Below the pieces are notes generated by a model that did not search any database, had not been told where the DNA came from, and saw only the letters and a list, made by a program, of their open reading frames with translations. Below, one piece after another: positions 44,118 to 51,334 of a DNA stretch of 64,000 bases (its first letter is position 1; every line of letters begins with the position of its first letter). Source of the stretch: Paenibacillaceae bacterium (GTDB taxonomy: Bacteria > Bacillota > Bacilli > Paenibacillales > Paenibacillaceae); assembly GCA_900766135.1 (NCBI GenBank), contig CAAFUF010000050.1, positions 35,159 to 99,158 on the forward strand. The letters run 5' to 3'. Both the position numbers and the translations under genes were made by a program.

Positions 44118-45155
44118 ATGAGCCGGAACTATGTGGTGGCGGGATATATCAGCGACCGCCACCTCCCTGAACTGACGAAGGAAGATTTGATGAAGCTGAC
44201 CCACCTGAATATCGCCTTCGGACATGTGAGAGAGGACCGGATCGAAACGGGACATCTGCAGAACTTGAGGCTGCTGCCCGAATTGAAACGGGAGCATCCT
44301 GAACTGACGGTCCTGCTCTCCGTTGGCGGTTGGAGCGCCGGCGGCTTCTCGGAAGCCGCCTCGACGGAAGCCGGCCGGCAGGCGATGGCCGAATCGGCGG
44401 TCCGGGCCGTCACGGAGCATGCGCTTGACGGGGTCGACCTGGACTGGGAGTACCCCTGCTATGCCGAAGCGGGCATTGCCGCCAGTCCGGACGATAAGGC
44501 GAATTTTACGCAGCTGCTGCGGACGATGCGGGAGGCGCTGGACCGGCAAGGCGAACGGGACAGACGCCATTATGGCCTGACGATTGCCGCCGGGGCAGAC
44601 CAATATTACATCGACGGCACGGAGATGGCGGAGGTCCAGCGCTACCTCGATTTCGTGCAGTTGATGACCTACGACATGCGCGGCGGCTTCCAGACGTTGA
44701 CCGGGCATCACAGCAATCTGTATACAGGAACGGGGGATCTGTTCCGCATCAGCGTCGACGCTTCGGTTAACCTGTTTGTCCGAGCCGGGGTGCCGAAGGA
44801 GAAAATCGTCATCGGCGCGGCGTTTTATTCGCGGATGTGGAAGGACGTGCCGAACGTCAACCGCGGATTGTATCAAATGTCTCCCGGCCCTGGCGGGTAC
44901 GGCCCGGATTTCACGGCGTTGACCGCCGAGTATATTGGCCAAAACGGATTTGTCCGCTATTGGGACGACGAGGCGAAAGCGCCGCACCTGTTCGACGGCC
45001 AAACGTTCATCTCGTACGACGATGAAACGTCGGTTCGCTGCAAATGCGAATACGTCAAGGCGCAGAAGCTGGCCGGGGTGATGTTCTGGGAATACGGCTG
45101 CGACCGGACGCACCGGCTGCTGGACGCATTGCACCAAGGGCTCGCCAAGTCTTAA
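44118..45155 (+). CDS. GH18 family glycosidase (chitinase-like)
   Basis: 345 residues with the DxxDxDxE active-site motif in DGVDLDWEYP (Glu111 as acid) and LLSVGGWSAGGFSEAA as the preceding barrel strand. GH18 enzymes cleave beta-1,4-GlcNAc links in chitin or, as endo-beta-N-acetylglucosaminidases, in N-glycan cores. There is no signal peptide or chitin-binding domain, so the substrate should be an imported oligosaccharide. ATG at 44118 follows GGAAGGAGCGCC. Last gene of the run beginning with the LplB-like permease, followed by a strong terminator. Confidence 0.93.
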   Translation: MSRNYVVAGYISDRHLPELTKEDLMKLTHLNIAFGHVREDRIETGHLQNLRLLPELKREHPELTVLLSVGGWSAGGFSEAASTEAGRQAMAESAVRAVTEHALDGVDLDWEYPCYAEAGIAASPDDKANFTQLLRTMREALDRQGERDRRHYGLTIAAGADQYYIDGTEMAEVQRYLDFVQLMTYDMRGGFQTLTGHHSNLYTGTGDLFRISVDASVNLFVRAGVPKEKIVIGAAFYSRMWKDVPNVNRGLYQMSPGPGGYGPDFTALTAEYIGQNGFVRYWDDEAKAPHLFDGQTFISYDDETSVRCKCEYVKAQKLAGVMFWEYGCDRTHRLLDALHQGLAKS

Positions 45156-45181
45156 ACGAGACCACCCTATCGCCGAAACAC

Positions 45182-45243
45182 AAAAGCCTCATGCTTCGCC
45201 GTTTCCCTGAACGAAAGGGATCGCGGAGCATGAGGCTTTTTTT
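45182..45243 (+). terminator. Terminator after the GH18 gene
   Basis: Long stem: AAAAGCCTCATGCT at the left pairs with AGCATGAGGCTTTT, with an inner imperfect stem, followed by a T-run. Confidence 0.85.
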
Positions 45244-45340
45244 CTGACATCAAATGTTCTAAATGTGCCGGGCTCGCCATAGATATAAATAGGGGCGTTT
45301 TTTGCCCGATCCTGCGGTACAACCTTCTGTCTGAGGATTT

Positions 45341-45565
45341 TCACAGTTTCCTAGACTCTTTACTGCCGGAGGCTCCGGAGGGCTGCCGGTCTTCGTCCAG
45401 AATGGCGTCCAGCCGCTGTACCTCCTCGGAGAGGGCTTGCAGGGAAGTCTCGATTTTGCCCAGTTTATCGCCGACGGTTTGCAGCACATATTTGATCAGG
45501 ATGAAGCAAAGCGTGACCGGAAAACCTACATTGGTAACCAACGACACAATATCCGCGACCTGCAT
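45341..45565 (-). CDS. yvrJ: YvrJ-family small membrane protein
   Basis: 74 residues. The N-terminal 35 residues (VADIVSLVTNVGFPVTLCFIL) match the YvrJ pattern with the conserved NVGFP and one membrane segment. A coiled-coil-like helix follows (IETSLQALSEEVQRLDAI) and a polar tail. ATG at 45565 has a perfect AAGGAGG site. In Bacillus subtilis yvrJ lies at the sigO-rsoA locus; here it is divergent from a two-gene sigma factor. Its promoter carries the same motif as the sigma gene, so it is likely a target of that sigma factor. Function unknown. Confidence 0.82.
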   Translation of the reverse strand: MQVADIVSLVTNVGFPVTLCFILIKYVLQTVGDKLGKIETSLQALSEEVQRLDAILDEDRQPSGASGSKESRKL

Positions 45566-45602
45566 AATTGTTACCTCCTTAGAATTTTTGGGCCCTTCAC
45601 GA

Positions 45603-45636
45603 TATGGGGAAAAAAAGTTCATCCAAGTACAACCAA
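45603..45636 (-). promoter_or_regulatory. Putative split-sigma promoter of yvrJ
   Basis: On the minus strand TTGGTTGT (45636-45629), 17 bases, then TTCCCCATA (45611-45603), ending about 37 bases before the yvrJ start. It matches the divergent motif in sequence and spacing and does not resemble a sigma-A promoter. Confidence 0.65.
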
Positions 45637-45677
45637 AATATAGAAAAAATGTTATAATAATAATTACCTATATAAAA

Positions 45678-45712
45678 TTGGTTGTGAAAACCCCCTTGAA
45701 AATTCCCTATAC
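45678..45712 (+). promoter_or_regulatory. Putative split-sigma promoter of the sigma operon
   Basis: TTGGTTGT (45678-45685), 17 bases, then TTCCCTATA (45703-45711), ending about 33 bases before the TTG start of the sigma gene. Identical layout to the divergent copy suggests autoregulation by the two-part sigma factor. Confidence 0.65.
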
Positions 45713-45744
45713 ATAGAAGATGAAAATGAAAGGGGGAGGTAGTT

Positions 45745-46089
45745 TTGAAGGAACAACATACCGTGTACGAGCAATATCGGAAAGAAGTCTATCGGATCGC
45801 ATGGAGGGTTCAGTACAGAGCGAGAGTCGTCAGAAAACGGGAATGTTCATTCAATGGAGTCGAGCCGGCCGTAACCTGCTTCACCTCATCTTCTGATAAT
45901 AAAATCGTTGTGAGACAGCTGATCAACGCGCTTCCTTCCACGACGGGAAAAACGATTATCTCCAAGATCTACTTGCAGGACAAAACGGAGGGGGAAGTCG
46001 CCCGCGAGTTGAATATGAGTCAGCAAGGGGTGAACAAATGGAAACGAAAGATGATCAAAGAGTTGTCCCGGATGATGATGAGTTCCTGA
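45745..46089 (+). CDS. SigO-like sigma factor subunit (region 4)
   Basis: 114 residues. The C-terminal half (LPSTTGKTIISKIYLQDKTEGEV and ARELNMSQQGVNKWKRKMIKEL) is a sigma-70 region 4 helix-turn-helix that would read a -35 element. The N-terminal half is basic and lacks region 2. This fits the SigO partner of the split SigO/RsoA sigma factor of Bacillus subtilis, though shorter than SigO. TTG start at 45745 behind AAAGGGGGAGG. It overlaps the next gene by 52 bases, which points to coupled synthesis. A plain small transcription factor is the alternative. Confidence 0.72.
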   Translation: MKEQHTVYEQYRKEVYRIAWRVQYRARVVRKRECSFNGVEPAVTCFTSSSDNKIVVRQLINALPSTTGKTIISKIYLQDKTEGEVARELNMSQQGVNKWKRKMIKELSRMMMSS

Positions 46090-46262
46090 ATTTGCTTCAA
46101 AAAGCGAGGGAAAACGATCCCGAATCGACGTTAAAGTTAATCGAGCTGTTCAAGGGCGACATTGTGCATATAAGCAAGTTTATCCATATGTCCGAAGAGG
46201 ACGCCGTTTCCGACATCATTCTCGAGTTTCTGGAGATGATCAAGAGGCGGGAAGAGGAATGA
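46038..46262 (+). CDS. RsoA-like sigma co-subunit (region 2-like)
   Basis: 74 residues, acidic and helical. The pattern DDEFLNLLQKARENDPESTL, LIELFKGDIVHISKFIHMS and EEDAVSDIILEFLEMI matches the HTH_16-type domain of RsoA, which supplies region 2 (contact with core polymerase and the -10 element) to SigO. ATG at 46038 follows AAGGGGTG inside the upstream gene, in another frame. RsoA of Bacillus subtilis is about the same size. Followed by a terminator. Confidence 0.72.
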   Translation: METKDDQRVVPDDDEFLNLLQKARENDPESTLKLIELFKGDIVHISKFIHMSEEDAVSDIILEFLEMIKRREEE

Positions 46263-46302
46263 AAAAAGTCGGTCAGGAATAACCTCCTGATCGACTTTTT
46301 TA
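46262..46302 (+). terminator. Terminator of the split-sigma operon
   Basis: AAAAAAGTCGGTCAGGA pairs with TCCTGATCGACTTTTTT; overlaps the stop codon of the RsoA-like gene. Confidence 0.85.
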
Positions 46303-46331
46303 ATAAGGCTGGTTTCGAGCGCAGAGACACT

Positions 46332-46730
46332 TTAAGGAGCAACCAATTCGACCTTTATTCGGTCGGGGTCTTCGAAAAACAGAGCATAATAATTTTCCCC
46401 GCCCGCGAAAGGATGTTTATCTTTGTAAAGCACGTTCATCCCCTTGGAATGAACCTTTATAGTCAACTCATCAACTTGTTCTCTCGAAGTCGCATGGAAA
46501 GCCAGATGGTTCAGTCCTACCCGGCAACGATTGAATGGCACATCCAAGTGTTTATCTTTTGCTTGAACAAACACAAGGTAGGTGTCTTCTAATTTCCAAC
46601 TACGACCTTCTTTCCACTCCTGATATGGCGTATAACCAAGCTCCGACAGAAACCACCCCCAGAACTCGGCCGAACGTTGGAGGTCTGATACATAAATCTC
46701 GATATGATGGAGTAGTCCCAAATGATTCAC
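46332..46730 (-). CDS. VOC (glyoxalase/bleomycin-resistance) family protein
   Basis: 132 residues with the paired beta-alpha-beta-beta-beta fold: LLHHIEIYVSDLQRSAEFWGWFL at the start and the second half GLNHLAFHATSREQVDELT, ending YALFFEDPDRIKVELV. The metal ligands of VOC enzymes are plausible at His9 (HHIEIYV), His in NHLAFHA and the Glu near the end (KVELV). GTG start at 46730. Single gene. Substrate unknown; relatives are dioxygenases, lyases and resistance proteins. Confidence 0.88.
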   Translation of the reverse strand: MNHLGLLHHIEIYVSDLQRSAEFWGWFLSELGYTPYQEWKEGRSWKLEDTYLVFVQAKDKHLDVPFNRCRVGLNHLAFHATSREQVDELTIKVHSKGMNVLYKDKHPFAGGENYYALFFEDPDRIKVELVAP

Positions 46731-46895
46731 CCTTTCATGTTGCTTTTATCGCCTCCTACATCAGCCCGCTTTACACGATTGAATTGTAATCGCGAATACC
46801 TTCCTATAGTCCATTTTGCCTTCCATGGATAAGTCCGTAAACTGCACGTAAAGTTCTAACTTTGGGCAAATTCCGCATCTAGCGATCAACTTTTT

Positions 46896-46927
46896 ATAAA
46901 TCCGGTTGTAATCGGGCCGCCCGGATT
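46896..46927 (-). terminator. Weak hairpin downstream of the PadR operon
   Basis: AAATCCGG and CCGGATTT arms with a 16-base loop, followed on the minus strand by ATAAAAAG. The remaining gap 46731-46988 shows no gene. Confidence 0.35.
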
Positions 46928-46988
46928 TCCCTTATAAATGAGTACGGCAAAAGGCTTTATCGGATAAAAGCATTGGGAGAAGGAAGCG

Positions 46989-47582
46989 TTAAACGGATAG
47001 AGTCTCGGATTCGCGGAAAAGCTCCCGGAACGCCCGCCGCGCGTATTCCCGATCCGCCAGCTTATCTTGCACCGCCTTTTTCCAAACGGCACTGTCGGCG
47101 GTTAAGGCCGAGAACCCATTCACGCCGTACCAGGTCAGCAGATCCTCACGCGTCACGCGGTACGCAACCGAACCTTCGTTGAAAATCACCGCCTCCAGGT
47201 TATTGATATAAGCGAAGGCTGCCGTTGCGCTGTAGAGATAAGCACGATCGCGATCGATTTCCGCCATCGGTTCCGAGGCATCCAGATTTACCTGCACCGT
47301 GAATACGTCCGGGTCCAGGGCAAACGAACGGATCGGCCCGAGCGGGAGCGAACGGAACAGGCCCGTCACTTTGGAGGCATCGCCCATGTAACGCGTCGCG
47401 TAGTGGGAAGTGCGGGCGATATCATGGGTTAAAGGACTATTCTGCGCTTCGTTATACCGGGTCTCCCGCTGATCCTGGAGCGGAAGGGCCACGCCTTCCA
47501 CCGCGCCAAAGCAGACCAGTCCGGCGAGAAGCAAGGTGAGAATGCCGATATTCCAATGTCTGCTGCGTTGTTGTGACCTCAT
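46989..47582 (-). CDS. DUF4825-like membrane-anchored protein
   Basis: 197 residues. One hydrophobic segment near the N-terminus (IGILTLLLAGLVCFGAVEGVAL) anchors or exports the protein; the rest (NSPLTHDIARTSHYATRYMGDASKVTGLFRSLPLG) resembles the DUF4825 domain found beside PadR regulators and antibiotic-responsive membrane genes. It starts with ATG overlapping the stop of the upstream gene by 4 bases, so it is the last gene of the padR operon. Function unknown. Confidence 0.75.
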   Translation of the reverse strand: MRSQQRSRHWNIGILTLLLAGLVCFGAVEGVALPLQDQRETRYNEAQNSPLTHDIARTSHYATRYMGDASKVTGLFRSLPLGPIRSFALDPDVFTVQVNLDASEPMAEIDRDRAYLYSATAAFAYINNLEAVIFNEGSVAYRVTREDLLTWYGVNGFSALTADSAVWKKAVQDKLADREYARRAFRELFRESETLSV

Positions 47583-48253
47583 TCCGGGTCACCCGCTTCG
47601 TGCTTCGAAATCAACGAGGCGCTTGTCTGGAAAGCCAGCGGAATCAAGATCGTGAGAAACGGCTTGGCGTATAGAATGCCCAGTACGGCAAACTGATACG
47701 GACCGCCGATTTTCACTTGATGGCCAAACCAGATATTGCTGCCGAACCGCAGGGCCGTGATCGCCAACACGGTGACCAGGATAAACAGGCCCCACAGCAG
47801 CCACACGATCCGGCTTCGACGCCGGGCCCCCTTGATATTGCGCGGTGACGTCGCTTCAAGCGCATTGCCGCGCCAGACGAAGTTCAGCGCCAGATAAAGG
47901 ATGCCAAGCAACAGAACCAGCACCAGGAACAAGAAGCTCAGCGGCGTGCGTTCGATCATGCGCAAAGGAATGGTGAATATCCACAGGAGAAGCGCAAAAA
48001 ACAACACTCTTTGCAAGAGCTCCAGACGATAGCGGTTCACATAGATTAGCGGTTGTTCATCAATCAGCCCGTCGATGCGGGTCAAGCTGGCCGTGGCAGC
48101 CCGGACTGCTTGTTCGTAATCCATTCCGCCAGCCATGAAATCGGCGGCTTTGGCTTCCAGGTTACCGACGATTTCCTCCTTCAGCTCGCGGATACGCCCG
48201 GTTGCCGGATAGCCGGCAAATAAACGATCCACATGTTTTTGCAGCGGATTCAC
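47579..48253 (-). CDS. Permease-prefix (DUF1700/HAAS-like) membrane protein
   Basis: 224 residues. Residues 1-70 are a helical HAAS-type domain (HVDRLFAGYPATGRIRELKEEIVGNLEAKAADF) seen in proteins co-encoded with PadR regulators; four to five membrane segments follow. GTG at 48253 follows AGGAGGGATCCCC and overlaps the padR stop by 4 bases. The first domain probably contacts the regulator or a membrane partner; this is inferred from the family. Confidence 0.8.
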   Translation of the reverse strand: MNPLQKHVDRLFAGYPATGRIRELKEEIVGNLEAKAADFMAGGMDYEQAVRAATASLTRIDGLIDEQPLIYVNRYRLELLQRVLFFALLLWIFTIPLRMIERTPLSFLFLVLVLLLGILYLALNFVWRGNALEATSPRNIKGARRRSRIVWLLWGLFILVTVLAITALRFGSNIWFGHQVKIGGPYQFAVLGILYAKPFLTILIPLAFQTSASLISKHEAGDPE

Positions 48254-48606
48254 GATGGGGATCCCTCCTGTTTCTCGATCAGAACGTCGATGATCTCGCG
48301 GGAGAATTTCCATGCCGACAAATTGGCTTTGTAAACCTCGGCTCCCGCGAGGGTGACATGATAATATTTGCGCCGCCCGCCCAAGCTGCGATCTTCCCCC
48401 CAATAGGACTCGATCAGATGCTGGGACTCCAATCGCTTTAAGCTGGTGTAGAGCGACGGCTCCTTCAATTCGTAACGCCCCTGGCTGATGACGGAAATGG
48501 ACTTCATGATTTCATAACCGTAGTTATCTCCCTCCAGCAGCACCCGGAGAATAATCGTATCGATATGGCCGCGGATCAAATCCCGGCTGATGGCGCTGTC
48601 GTTCAT
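48250..48606 (-). CDS. PadR family transcriptional regulator
   Basis: 118 residues with the winged-helix pattern of PadR: HIDTIILRVLLEGDNYGYEIM, LKEPSLYTSLKRLESQHLIES, GGRRKYYHVTLAGAEVYKA. It begins a three-gene operon in which each stop overlaps the next start by 4 bases. A sigma-A promoter with a palindrome between its boxes lies directly upstream, consistent with autorepression. Confidence 0.93.
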   Translation of the reverse strand: MNDSAISRDLIRGHIDTIILRVLLEGDNYGYEIMKSISVISQGRYELKEPSLYTSLKRLESQHLIESYWGEDRSLGGRRKYYHVTLAGAEVYKANLSAWKFSREIIDVLIEKQEGSPS

Positions 48607-48626
48607 GCGTTCACCTCTTCAAAAAC

Positions 48627-48655
48627 AATGTAAAACATATTACTATGTGTGTCAA
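48627..48655 (-). promoter_or_regulatory. padR promoter with internal palindromic operator
   Basis: Minus strand TTGACA (48655-48650), 17 bases, TACATT (48632-48627). Positions 48635-48648 form a palindrome ACATA-4-TATGT in the spacer, a fit for PadR binding. Confidence 0.65.
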
Positions 48656-48675
48656 GGTAGTTGAAGTAAGTTAGT

Positions 48676-49110
48676 TGGAGGTTGAACGAGGATTTCTATC
48701 AAAGCGCATTTGGCGCGGATGAACAGGAATTGATCAAGACCACTCCTTGCACGGATAACGGGGAAGGTTGCCAGGATACGGAGGACAAGGTATTTCTGCT
48801 TAGCGTGGCCGAGATCAAGGCGTTTTCCGCCGCCCTCGGCAAAACGTGGCTGCCCGCCGTAGGGACGGACTACGCGAAATTGAAGAAGCCCGACGGCTGC
48901 AGCCTCTACGTATACGATAAGAATGAGAAGGACAATTATGTCCTGCGGAACGGCAAGGAGGAGGGCTGTTCCTGGTGGTGGCTGCGCACGCAGGGCAATA
49001 AGCCTTCGCGCACCCATTTCATTGGTACGGGGTGCAGCATCCGCAGCTATGCCAATGTCAGTCTGGCACGTGACGGCGTGCGGCCTGCGATCAGGTTGAT
49101 GTTAGGGTGA
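48676..49110 (+). pseudogene. 5'-truncated DUF6273 domain gene
   Basis: About 143 codons in frame to the stop at 49110. The text starts abruptly at W-R-LNEDFYQSAF, a point in the middle of the usual DUF6273 domain (normally preceded by 60 or more residues), and continues SWWWLRTQG, VSLARDGVRPAIRLML, the domain's standard end. A stop codon (48667) lies just upstream and no ATG is present; only a TTG at 48682. The gene has lost its 5' part where it meets the padR promoter. A short functional protein from the TTG is possible but unlikely. Confidence 0.65.
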
Positions 49111-49178
49111 GGAAGATCGGGATATGAGCTGAAATCGATCTATTGTTGCATGGTCCCAGTGTGATCATCGTACCGTTC

Positions 49179-49363
49179 CTAACGGAACGCAGAGCCCTTA
49201 TTTGGCGGGAAATCATGGGTCCGAAATTCTAACGGAACCAGAAGGCGTTATTTAACTCAAATGAGCTAGAGGGGGCTTAATTTACGTCAAATAACGCCCC
49301 TACGTTCCGTTAGAACGGGAAATTGCACGGGAAATGGACATTAGCGTCATCTGGTTCCGTTAG
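49179..49363. repeat. Nested inverted repeats (CTAACGGAAC family)
   Basis: Two interleaved pairs: arms at 49179-49206 and 49288-49313 (CTAACGGAACG...TTATTTG and its mirror), and at 49229-49254 and 49341-49363 (CTAACGGAACCAGA and mirror). Same family as 40092-40274. No coding frame is likely. Confidence 0.7.
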
Positions 49364-49380
49364 AGCGCAGAGTAGTAGAG

Positions 49381-49736
49381 GTAACGCCTAGTCGGGAGTA
49401 CCGAACCCGAGGGGAGTAAGGTTTACGCGAGTCAGACCCTGGGGAGCAAAATATACACGGTGTAAATGGACGCTAGGAACGTAATGGATACGCGATAATT
49501 GGACACCAGGGAGCAACGTATACCCGACAATCGGACCCGAGGGCGAAGTGTAACACGCAACCCCCGGCCCACGATGGCGTAATATACATGGGATTACCTG
49601 CCTCCGAAGGCGTAACATATACGTGATCACCGGCCCCCAGAGGGGAATTTTTGCGTGCCCTCGGTCCAATGAACAACACTTATACACTGATTCCCGGCTA
49701 TCTATGGGGCAACGTTAACCCGAAACCGGACTCAAA
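49381..49736. repeat. Degenerate tandem repeat array, about 33-base unit
   Basis: About eleven imperfect units follow each other, for example starting at 49441, 49476, 49509, 49541, 49575, 49608, 49641, 49671 and 49706. The common core is GGGAGYAACGTATAC followed 8-10 bases later by CGGACCCGAGG-like text. Units vary from 30 to 35 bases and from each other by several positions. It occupies the gap before the LacI gene; no protein frame or CRISPR structure is present. Confidence 0.65.
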
Positions 49737-49806
49737 GGGATAATGGTGAAAAAGGGGGCGATGGGGCACTTTTAGCCGCCTCTTTTGTAAGCGCTTCAAA
49801 AAACTC

Positions 49807-49835
49807 TTGTATTCCAAAATATCCCTTGTTATAAT
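49807..49835 (+). promoter_or_regulatory. Sigma-A promoter of the LacI regulator
   Basis: TTGTAT (49807-49812) and TATAAT (49830-49835), 17-base spacer; the palindromic operator follows 4 bases later. A partial cre (TGTAAGCGCTTCAA, 49786) lies just upstream. Confidence 0.7.
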
Positions 49836-49839
49836 CGCA

Positions 49840-49855
49840 TTGAAAAGCTTTTCAA
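49840..49855 (+). promoter_or_regulatory. LacI-family operator O1
   Basis: Perfect 16-base palindrome TTGAAAAGCTTTTCAA at the start site of the LacI gene. The same core appears twice before the AglE-like gene, so the regulator likely controls itself and the transporter operon. Confidence 0.75.
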
Positions 49856-49872
49856 AACCGAGGATGCCAACG

Positions 49873-50904
49873 ATGAACAAAAACAAAACCAAACCGACGA
49901 TTCGCGACGTTGCCCAAAAAGCGGGCGTCTCCATCAGCACGGTCTCGCGCGTGATGAACGCGCCGGCGGCCGTGGTGGAGAGCAAGCGGCAGCGGGTGCT
50001 GGCGGCGATCGAGGAGCTGAATTATCAGCCGAATGCGTTTGCCCGCGGACTGATTTACAAGAAGTCTTTTACCCTGGGTCTGTTGATTCCCGATATCGAA
50101 AACATGTATTACGCGGGAATGATCCGGGGAATGCAGGATGCCTGCATCAAGCTGGGCTACAGCCTGATGATCTGCAACACGGACCGCGATAAGGAGCGGC
50201 TGCTGTCGTACATCGCCACGTTTCATGAGAAGCAGGTGGACGGCATCGTGTTTGCCAGCGACAAAATGTTTCCGGAGTACTACGAGAAGCTGGTGGGCTG
50301 CCGCATCCCGTTTGTGATGGTCTCTTCCCATTCGGACGAATACGAGATTCCTTGTGTCGAGGTCGACGACGAGGCGGCAGCTTATGACGCCGCCGCATAC
50401 CTGATCGAGCTGGGGCACCGCCAAATCGGCATGATCGGCTTCAATCACGACAACTCGATCTCCGGACCGCCGCGTTACGCGGGGTTTGTCCGGGCCATGA
50501 CGGAATACGGGCTGACGTCCAATATCGCTAACGTGAAGTTTGCCAGCCATTATTTTGAGCATGCGTATCAGGCTGCGCATGAGCTATTTACCGAGCAGCC
50601 CGATTTGACCGCCGTGTTCTGCGTTGCGGACGAATTCGCCATGGGCACGATTTCGTATCTCCGGGACCGGCATATTCTGGTGCCGGGGCAGGTGTCCGTC
50701 ATCGGCTTCGACAACCACCGCATGGCCGGCATGTATATTCCAAAGCTGACTACGATATCCCAACCCATCTATGATCTAGGCCACCGTGCGGCGGAGAAGC
50801 TGCACGAGCTGTTGACGACCGGCAGCGTGGCGGTGCCCAGAGAAGTCCTCCAACATAAACTTATCGTCCGCGAGTCGTCACGGGAAAGAGCAACCACGAT
50901 TTAA
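49873..50904 (+). CDS. LacI family transcriptional regulator
   Basis: 343 residues. N-terminal helix-turn-helix TIRDVAQKAGVSISTVSRVMN and hinge helix, then a periplasmic-binding-like effector domain (FTLGLLIPDIENMYYAGMIRGM, VSVIGFDNHRMAGMYIPKLTTI). ATG at 49873 follows GAGGATGCCAACG; ATG 49864 is a close alternative. It sits upstream of the AglEFG-GH65 operon and shares operators with it, so it should be the repressor of alpha-glucoside use. Inducer unknown. Confidence 0.94.
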   Translation: MNKNKTKPTIRDVAQKAGVSISTVSRVMNAPAAVVESKRQRVLAAIEELNYQPNAFARGLIYKKSFTLGLLIPDIENMYYAGMIRGMQDACIKLGYSLMICNTDRDKERLLSYIATFHEKQVDGIVFASDKMFPEYYEKLVGCRIPFVMVSSHSDEYEIPCVEVDDEAAAYDAAAYLIELGHRQIGMIGFNHDNSISGPPRYAGFVRAMTEYGLTSNIANVKFASHYFEHAYQAAHELFTEQPDLTAVFCVADEFAMGTISYLRDRHILVPGQVSVIGFDNHRMAGMYIPKLTTISQPIYDLGHRAAEKLHELLTTGSVAVPREVLQHKLIVRESSRERATTI

Positions 50905-51136
50905 CGGCGTAAATAACCTCTATGTTTCCAACACGAACGAACCCCACATCACCAACACGAATGAACTTCGCAAACACCATCCAACAACAAAGAAATCCTA
51001 AAATGCTTCAAACCATGTAAACCATGCACCCTATGCAATCTATGCAAACCAATGAATCGATAAACCCCACGTGAGTTCACTGGCGCGATATTTACTGGCG
51101 TGAAAGTTGCAGCTAAAACCATTAACCCGAAAAATC

Positions 51137-51150
51137 TGAAAAGCTTTTCA
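51137..51150 (+). promoter_or_regulatory. LacI-family operator O2
   Basis: Palindrome TGAAAAGCTTTTCA, same core as the site at 49840, 198 bases before the binding-protein gene. The rest of 50905-51334 has no gene; short 9-10 base repeats of ATGCAAACC type occur at 51012-51055. Confidence 0.7.
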
Positions 51151-51233
51151 AAAAATCGGAACATCCGGGCGGGGCGGTTCATACACTTATACCAAAATGA
51201 AAACGGATACAGTGGCATTAGTACGTTCGCCGC

Positions 51234-51247
51234 TGAAAAGCTTTGCA
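51234..51247 (+). promoter_or_regulatory. LacI-family operator O3
   Basis: TGAAAAGCTTTGCA, one mismatch from the palindrome, 97 bases from O2. Paired sites at this distance would allow a looped repression complex. Confidence 0.6.
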
Positions 51248-51334
51248 AGGAGGTGATATTCCGGACAACGTTCCATTGTCAGCCAGACCTTCAGATGGTT
51301 TTTCATATAACAAATCGAAGGGGATGTAGGGTCA

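Noticed and set aside
45341..45565. YvrJ-like peptide as a phage holin
   Set aside because: It has one membrane span and the NVGFP motif; no lysin or phage gene is adjacent, and its promoter pairs with the sigma operon.
49381..49736. Tandem repeats considered as a CRISPR array
   Set aside because: The repeats are degenerate along their whole length, have no constant repeat with unique spacers and no cas genes nearby.
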